Shown here: positions 14,972 through 19,737 of the stretch, piece after piece
Numbering within the stretch: the first letter of the stretch is position 1
Layout of the letters: every line of letters starts with the position of its first letter
Assembly: GCA_964393115.1 (NCBI GenBank)
Contig: CAYMST010000065.1
Coordinates: 1-19,737 of the forward strand
Source of the DNA: CAYMST01 sp964393115
Lineage (GTDB): Bacteria; Bacteroidota; Bacteroidia; Cytophagales; Cyclobacteriaceae
Direction of reading: 5' to 3'
DNA: 19,737 bases
The notes under the pieces: generated by a model
Database searches by the model: none
Told to the model about the DNA's origin: nothing
What the model saw: only the letters and a program-made list of their open reading frames with translations
Made by a program: the position numbers and the translations under genes

Positions 14972-15359
14972 CTTTATGACCTTTGAATATTTAATAAATG
15001 ATTATACTACAAAAGTCGTTGGACCTGAAAAGAATAAACATGAACTAAAATAAGAAAGCGTGTTGAACTAGTTCAAGATGCCATGAAGGGCGAGCTCCAG
15101 AAATTTCATATCTTCTTTGTATATCCATCCTCATTTACCATAAAAGGGTATCTGAAAAGTGTTCGTTTACGTAAGTGGTTCTCTTATTCAAGCCAAAAAA
15201 TGCAGGAGAGGAAAGTTAAATGGCCAATAACAACAATACTTAGTTGTGGTTTCACAATGTTTTCTAATTTTACGTGGTCACTTATTTTGGTGTAAGCTTG
15301 GTGATTGGACTGAAAGAAGCTAATACCGAGCAAAGAGATTAAATAAAAGAGAAGTAAAC
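14972..15359. other. Divergent intergenic region between the dehydrogenase and the envelope-polymer operon
   Basis: 388 bp containing the candidate operator at 15063-15076, the minus-strand promoter element ACTTTTGTA (15008-15016, reverse complement) for the dehydrogenase, and presumably the promoter of the plus-strand operon. Frames of 70-81 codons on both strands here overlap one another and look like chance. The methyltransferase ATG is preceded by a purine-rich AAAAGAGAAG ribosome-binding stretch. Confidence 0.45.
15063..15076 (-). promoter_or_regulatory. Candidate Crp/Fnr-family operator upstream of the dehydrogenase gene
   Basis: A second exact copy of the palindrome TTGAACTAGTTCAA, 92 bp upstream of the dehydrogenase start codon. 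Here it is not embedded in a longer palindrome and is not next to a gene end, which argues that the 14-bp core itself is the conserved signal. The distance to a shared ACTTT(T)GTA element is 46-47 bp at both sites. Confidence 0.55.
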
Positions 15360-15992
15360 ATGGATTTGAACTATTGGAAAGATTATTATTCCAACAATAG
15401 AGAAAATAAACAACCGTCGTTATTTGCACAGTATATAGTAGAAAACTTCATAGTTGGTGACACAACGAAATTGATAGAACTAGGATGTGGAAATGGGAGA
15501 GACAGCATTTTTTTTCGGGAAAAAGGATTAAACGTACTTGCGGTAGACCAAGTAGAGGAAGAGATTGATTTTTTGGAGAATAGGTTCAGCGAAGTTGAGA
15601 ACTTAAAGTTTAAGGCCGCTGATTTTACGAACTTGGAAAATGATCAAATGTATGACATTGTCTATTCTCGTTTTACCCTACATTCCATTAGTTCAGTCGA
15701 ACAAGATAGAGTGTTAAAATGGGCTTACAATCAGCTCAACCAAAATGGATTGTTTTGCATAGAAGTGAGAGGGGAGAAGAATAACTTGTTTGAAAAGGGG
15801 CAGAGAGTCGATGGAGAAAAAAATGCTTTTATTTATCATGACCACTACAGGAGATTTCTTGAATTCACTACTTTTTGCCAGGAATTGTTAGCGATTGGAT
15901 TCACATTAGAATATTCGAAAGAGTCAAAGGGCTTTGCTCCATTTCAAGATACTGATGAAGTCTTTATCCGAGTAATTGCCAAGAAAAAGTAA
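15360..15992 (+). CDS. Class I SAM-dependent methyltransferase
   Basis: A 210-residue Rossmann-fold methyltransferase. Motif I is LIELGCGNGRDS at 38-49, the acidic end of strand 2 is D63 (AVDQ), motif II is around D88 (KAADFTNL), and the DIVYSRFTLHSI segment at 99-110 forms the strand-4/active-site region. The N-terminal YWKDYY and the late YHDHYRRFLEFTTF segment probably shape the acceptor site. The acceptor cannot be read from sequence. It is the first gene of a compact operon: three bases separate its stop from the ATG of the glycerophosphotransferase-like gene. That suggests methylation of a polymer subunit, nucleotide-activated precursor or phosphate cap (inference). Confidence 0.85.
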   Translation: MDLNYWKDYYSNNRENKQPSLFAQYIVENFIVGDTTKLIELGCGNGRDSIFFREKGLNVLAVDQVEEEIDFLENRFSEVENLKFKAADFTNLENDQMYDIVYSRFTLHSISSVEQDRVLKWAYNQLNQNGLFCIEVRGEKNNLFEKGQRVDGEKNAFIYHDHYRRFLEFTTFCQELLAIGFTLEYSKESKGFAPFQDTDEVFIRVIAKKK

Positions 15993-15995
15993 TTC

Positions 15996-17204
15996 ATGAT
16001 TGGAAACGCTGTGCTGCTGTACATAGATCCTGGAACCGGAAGTTTACTTGTTAGTGCCTTCATTGGTCTCATGATGAGTATTCTTTATTCAATAAAGGGA
16101 CTGTTTTACAAGGTTTCGAATCTGTTTTTTGGCATTAGCGGAAATACGCCGTCTGATTTTTCTGGTAAAATTGTTTTTTTTAGCGAGGGTAAGTCTTATT
16201 GGCGCGTTTATGAACCAGTAGTCCAAGAATTAATAAAGAACAACCAAGATTTTGTTTATTTATCAGCGGATAAGGAAGATAAAGGACTGACCATATCTAG
16301 TAAAGGCATTGAAACACATTGTTTGGGGAATATAAGGCAAGCAATATTTGTATTAAACCGACTAAAAGCCAGAGTGTGCGTTATGACCACACCGCAGCTT
16401 GATGTCATTGCCTTAAAGCGATCCAAAGGTGTACAACACTATTGTCACATTATTCATTCGCCTACGGATATTCATGCCTACAAAAAGTTTGCATTTGATT
16501 ACTTCGATTCGGTTTTATGCAGCAGTGAAGCACAAATCGATAATTTAAAATTTTTGGAGACCAAAAGAAGCAGTAAACCCAAACAGCTATTTAGAACCGG
16601 CTGTACGTACTACGATGTTTTTTTATCTGACTCTGATGAGCATGGGGACCATATCTTACTCGCTCCAACTTGGGGAGATCGGACGTTCTTCAAGTATTGT
16701 GGGAAAGAAATAATCGATAATTTACTAACCGGAGGTCATCGGGTAATTTTTAGACCTCACCCACAATCATGGATTTCGGATAAAGAAATATTGGATGATA
16801 TCATTTCTTCATTTGGTTCTAACCCGAATTTAACGATTGATAAAGAAGTCGGTGGAGAAAGTGCCATTCGCAAATCAAAACTACTGATTTGTGATATTAC
16901 TTCAGGAATGCTTTTTGATATGGCTTTTATGTATCGAAAACCAGTTGTGGCCATCAAGTTTGATTGGAAGGATGGAGGTTATGAATCTGCGAGTTTAGCC
17001 AAGGAAACAGCAGCTGTTGATTTGCTCAAAGACGTTGGAGACGTTGCGACTAGCGGTGAAATAAGCAATATTTCCGAAATAGTAGAAAATGCGGCGTCCA
17101 AAACGATTACAATGGATATCATCAATAGGCATATTTTCAATTTGAAAAAAGCTGGGAAACTAGCTGCGGAGCAAATTGTCTCGATACACCAAAACTTAGC
17201 CTAA
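15996..17204 (+). CDS. CDP-glycerol glycerophosphotransferase-like protein with N-terminal DPGTGS membrane segment
   Basis: A 402-residue protein of the TagB/TagF (Glyphos_transf) type, a GT-B-like family that transfers glycerol or ribitol phosphate from a CDP-activated donor onto a growing chain. Visible family motifs: HIIHSPTD at 151-158, APTWGDR at 223-229, RPHP at 253-256, and LLICDITSGMLFDMAF at 296-311, which corresponds to the donor-site D-x-SS-x3-FD block. The N-terminus has YIDPGTGS at 9-16 followed by a hydrophobic helix (17-35), so the enzyme is tethered to the inner face of the membrane, in contrast to soluble or peripheral TagF domains. The start follows the methyltransferase stop by three bases and its stop overlaps the next ATG by one base. 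Donor and acceptor are unknown. Confidence 0.82.
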   Translation: MIGNAVLLYIDPGTGSLLVSAFIGLMMSILYSIKGLFYKVSNLFFGISGNTPSDFSGKIVFFSEGKSYWRVYEPVVQELIKNNQDFVYLSADKEDKGLTISSKGIETHCLGNIRQAIFVLNRLKARVCVMTTPQLDVIALKRSKGVQHYCHIIHSPTDIHAYKKFAFDYFDSVLCSSEAQIDNLKFLETKRSSKPKQLFRTGCTYYDVFLSDSDEHGDHILLAPTWGDRTFFKYCGKEIIDNLLTGGHRVIFRPHPQSWISDKEILDDIISSFGSNPNLTIDKEVGGESAIRKSKLLICDITSGMLFDMAFMYRKPVVAIKFDWKDGGYESASLAKETAAVDLLKDVGDVATSGEISNISEIVENAASKTITMDIINRHIFNLKKAGKLAAEQIVSIHQNLA

Positions 17205-19414
17205 TGTTTCTAACGGAGTTTCTTAGATTTATTTTAGACTTTTTCTTTAGTGTGACGCACAATTACGGCTTTTCCATCATTCTATTGAGTCTGACGGTGA
17301 CCGTTATTATGCTTCCACTGTTTTGGGTTGCCGAGGTAATACAAAATATTGAAAGGGCTAGGAAAGAAAAAATGCAGCCTTTATTTAATGAAATTAAGGA
17401 TGTTACGAATAAGCAAGAAAAGTACTATTACACCAAAGAGATATACAGGAAATATGAGTACCGTTCTTTCTATGCGCTGACGGGTATGGTTGGGCTTTTG
17501 ATCCAGGTCCCATTTTTCCTGGCCGCATACTGGATGATTCTAGCATACTTTCCTCTTCAAGGAGCTTCTTTTGGACCTATAGATGATTTATACCAACCAG
17601 ATCAACTAATATCGGTAGGAGGTTTAACCATTAACATATTGCCTTTGGTTATGACCTTCACCAATTTGTTTGCAGGTTATTTATATGCGAAAAATAAAGA
17701 CAAGAACGAGAGGGTACAACTAATGGCTATCTCCTGTGTTTTCTTGTTTTTATTATATAACCTACCCGCTGCGCTAGTGTTGTACTGGACGATGAATAAT
17801 GTATTTGGCATTGGTAAGAATTGGTTAATTGCCAATTTTAAATCCCCAGAAATGGAGTTTTTATTGAGGAAGGGCTTTTCAAGGCTGTCAAAGATCAATT
17901 ATTTCTTATATCCATTAGTTCTTTCAACAGTACCCTTATTATCCATTTATTTGACAAATATCGGAGAACTATACTTCTCGCAGCTAATTACGCTGTTATG
18001 TGCCATTTTACTCGCAACGTTAGTATTTCTAACGGTGTCGAAAGCGGTATTTAAGGATAAAGACAAAGTCGTTTTACTAGGCTTTTTTACTATTTCTTTG
18101 TTTTTCTCTTTTGGACATGTGAGAGAGCTATTGATAAGCCTGAATATAGTTTTCATGGCTAAAATTTTTGTCCTGAGTGGAATTTATGCGATTCTATTGT
18201 TGCTAATCACATTCCTCTTATTTAGATCAGCAAGAAATTTAGAAAGAATAACGAATGCCCTTAACATACTGTCTTTTAGTTTGTTTAGTGTTATTGTTTT
18301 TAGAATTCTACTGTATCATATTGATACCAATGATACTGACATAAGTCACAGTAGTTTTGTTACTGTTGACGAAGGCAACACGGGTGAACATCAGCATACT
18401 AAAGAACCATATCCTGATATTTATTATATCGTTTTAGATGGTTATGCAAACTCAAGGATATTGAGCAACAAACTCAATTTTGACAATAGTAATTTTGAAA
18501 AAAATTTAAAAGAAAGAGGCTTTTTTATTGCTGAAAACGGACGGGCTAACTATGTACTTACATTTCTTTCTCTTGCAGCAACCTTGAATATGGATTACAT
18601 CAATCACTTGACAGATGAAGTGGGGGTGGATTCTAAAGATAGAAAATTACCTAACCAAATGATCTCTAATAATGCAGTTGAGAGGTATTTAAAAAGTAAG
18701 GGCTATAAAACATTTAATTTCAAAAGTGGTTGGGGAATTACCAATGACATGCCCAACTCGGATTACAGTTATGCGAGTAATAGCTTTCTTAATGACTTTT
18801 CTGCAACATTTCTACAGACCACTATGCTCCTTCCAGTTGTTAATTGGATAGCGAGTGAAAATTATGCCAGTAACATTCTGTATACTTTTGACCATATTGA
18901 TAAAACTGAAAAAATAAAGGAACCAAAGTTCGTATTCGCGCATATCGTTTGTCCTCATCCACCGTATTTATTTGATCAAAATGGTCAAAGTTATCCTTCT
19001 GAAGTTAAGCTAAATAACAGTTGGGATATGAATGAGAAGAAGTACTACCTGAATCAGATAAAGTTTGTCAATAAAAAGGTTAAAGAATTTGTTGATGGAA
19101 TACTGAGTGAATCAAAAAAATCCATAATTATTCTGCAATCGGATCATGGTTCCGCGTTCCTTGGTAGAAACTGGGAAAAACCAAGTGATGCGTTTATTCA
19201 AGAAAGAGGTAAAATATTCAATGCTGTATTGTTAAATGCTAACGGCCAAAAGTCCATGTACTCTAAAATATCGTCTGTCAATACATTTCGTGTGGTGTTT
19301 AATGCGGTATTCGATGATGATTTTCAGCTATTAAGCGATTCGACTTTCTTTTCTACATATGACCAGCCTTATAAGTTCGTTAATGTAACGGAGCTAATTA
19401 ATAGTCAAGAATAA
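17204..19414 (+). CDS. YidC/Oxa1 insertase domain fused to a membrane sulfatase/phosphoglycerol-transferase-like domain
   Basis: A 736-residue, three-part membrane protein. Residues 1-215 follow the five-helix YidC/Oxa1/Alb3 core: GFSIILLSLTVTVIMLPL at 22-39, a charged cytoplasmic hairpin (50-85), LLIQVPFFLAAYW (98-110), ILPLVMTFTNL (145-155) and LPAALVLYWTMNN (187-199). The groove arginine of E. coli YidC (R366) aligns with T33. About five more helices follow (233-370). Residues 402-736 form an extracytoplasmic alkaline-phosphatase/sulfatase-superfamily domain: PDIYYIVLDGYA with D412, ANYVLTFLSLAATLN with candidate nucleophile T453, H580 and H585, and LQSDHGS with D647 and H648. Canonical YidC is 200-600 residues and has no such partner. 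Third gene of the operon (TAATG overlap). Likely envelope phosphoglycol-type transferase or hydrolase; the fusion's role is unknown. Confidence 0.82.
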   Translation: MFLTEFLRFILDFFFSVTHNYGFSIILLSLTVTVIMLPLFWVAEVIQNIERARKEKMQPLFNEIKDVTNKQEKYYYTKEIYRKYEYRSFYALTGMVGLLIQVPFFLAAYWMILAYFPLQGASFGPIDDLYQPDQLISVGGLTINILPLVMTFTNLFAGYLYAKNKDKNERVQLMAISCVFLFLLYNLPAALVLYWTMNNVFGIGKNWLIANFKSPEMEFLLRKGFSRLSKINYFLYPLVLSTVPLLSIYLTNIGELYFSQLITLLCAILLATLVFLTVSKAVFKDKDKVVLLGFFTISLFFSFGHVRELLISLNIVFMAKIFVLSGIYAILLLLITFLLFRSARNLERITNALNILSFSLFSVIVFRILLYHIDTNDTDISHSSFVTVDEGNTGEHQHTKEPYPDIYYIVLDGYANSRILSNKLNFDNSNFEKNLKERGFFIAENGRANYVLTFLSLAATLNMDYINHLTDEVGVDSKDRKLPNQMISNNAVERYLKSKGYKTFNFKSGWGITNDMPNSDYSYASNSFLNDFSATFLQTTMLLPVVNWIASENYASNILYTFDHIDKTEKIKEPKFVFAHIVCPHPPYLFDQNGQSYPSEVKLNNSWDMNEKKYYLNQIKFVNKKVKEFVDGILSESKKSIIILQSDHGSAFLGRNWEKPSDAFIQERGKIFNAVLLNANGQKSMYSKISSVNTFRVVFNAVFDDDFQLLSDSTFFSTYDQPYKFVNVTELINSQE

Positions 19415-19737
19415 CTGGATCAGAGCACTAGCGATCTGTGTGTATGCAGTATTCCACTACCTCTATTTATTCGACTTTTCGGTGTATTTAATATAATCGG
19501 TTCTGTGTTTTTTGAAGAGGTAATTGAGTTACGGCACTGAATATAGCTGAGAAAGGTACATTTTGTATATTAATTTTTGTTGAAGGCTAATTGTTTGGGT
19601 AAGGCCCTACTCGTCCTCGGTAGATACATTTGACATTCCAGATTATACTCGTTTCCGAGATATGAAACTTTAAGAGTTTGTTTTGTTTATGGTTTTGATA
19701 AAAAACATAAATAAAAATTTATGAAATGTTTTACTTT
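19415..19737. other. Region downstream of the operon, no gene recognised
   Basis: 323 bp to the window end. No frame of useful length with a start codon is visible, and no convincing terminator hairpin follows the operon's last stop codon. The final 60 bases are very AT-rich and could be the promoter of a gene beyond the window. Confidence 0.4.

Noticed and set aside
15083..15429. Overlapping frames of 70 codons (+) and 81 codons (-) in the region before the methyltransferase gene.
   Set aside because: They overlap one another, the minus one also overlaps the methyltransferase start, and neither resembles a known protein.
19412..19500. Hydrophobic open stretch just after the operon's last stop (NWIRALAICVYAV and so on in a shifted frame).
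   Set aside because: It has no start codon and ends after about 27 codons, so a gene or a frameshifted extension is not supported.
1..19737. Search by eye for tRNA, rRNA, CRISPR repeats, transposase or phage genes.
   Set aside because: Nothing with the expected signatures was seen on either strand; a covariance-model search would be needed to exclude small RNAs.

Overview
The window looks like chromosomal DNA of a marine-type member of the Bacteroidota (Cytophagales-like is my best guess). The evidence is an AT-rich composition, loose intergenic regions, few strong Shine-Dalgarno sequences, proteins typical of that phylum (Crp/Fnr regulators with a short C-terminal HTH, Arabinose_bd-AraC regulators, YcxB-like proteins, secreted FG-GAP propellers, many small lipoproteins) and an ECF sigma factor with a cysteine-containing tail. 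I see no rRNA, tRNA, CRISPR array, transposase or integrase.

Layout. 1-992 has no recognisable gene. 993-2256 (+) holds an ECF sigma factor overlapping a four-helix membrane protein. 2532-5096 (-) holds two small membrane proteins with cytoplasmic beta-rich tails and a membrane-anchored class III nucleotidyl cyclase, separated by roughly 240-255 bp spacers; the spacer downstream of the cyclase contains a cluster of short inverted repeats. 5491-6480 (-) is an AraC-type regulator. 6672-8657 (-) holds a secreted protein of unknown function and a secreted FG-GAP protein with seven calcium-loop repeats. 9192-11063 (-) holds a membrane protein, a possible 35-residue membrane peptide, a lipoprotein and a SnoaL-like lipoprotein, divergent from an alpha/beta-hydrolase lipoprotein at 11510-12307 (+).

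12595-14971 (-) is a likely redox/detoxification module: an AhpD-like CxxC protein, a Crp/Fnr-family regulator and a short-chain dehydrogenase. The two enzyme genes carry the same 14-bp palindrome TTGAACTAGTTCAA at nearly the same distance (92-94 bp) upstream of their start codons. It has the TTGAN-N4-NTCAA architecture expected of a Crp/Fnr-family operator, so the regulator encoded between them is the natural candidate ligand. One copy is the core of a 36-bp perfect palindrome that also contains the stop codon of the regulator gene.

The most unusual part is the tightly packed three-gene (+) operon at 15360-19414: a SAM methyltransferase, a CDP-glycerol glycerophosphotransferase-like protein with an N-terminal DPGTGS membrane segment, and a 736-residue protein that fuses a YidC/Oxa1-type insertase domain through about five further membrane helices to an extracytoplasmic alkaline-phosphatase/sulfatase-superfamily domain. 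The insertase domain has Thr where E. coli YidC has its groove Arg366. I infer a system that builds or decorates an envelope glycopolymer with phosphoglycerol-like groups, with the YidC-like domain repurposed as a membrane channel, scaffold or lipid/substrate-handling module; this is inference from architecture and operon context only.
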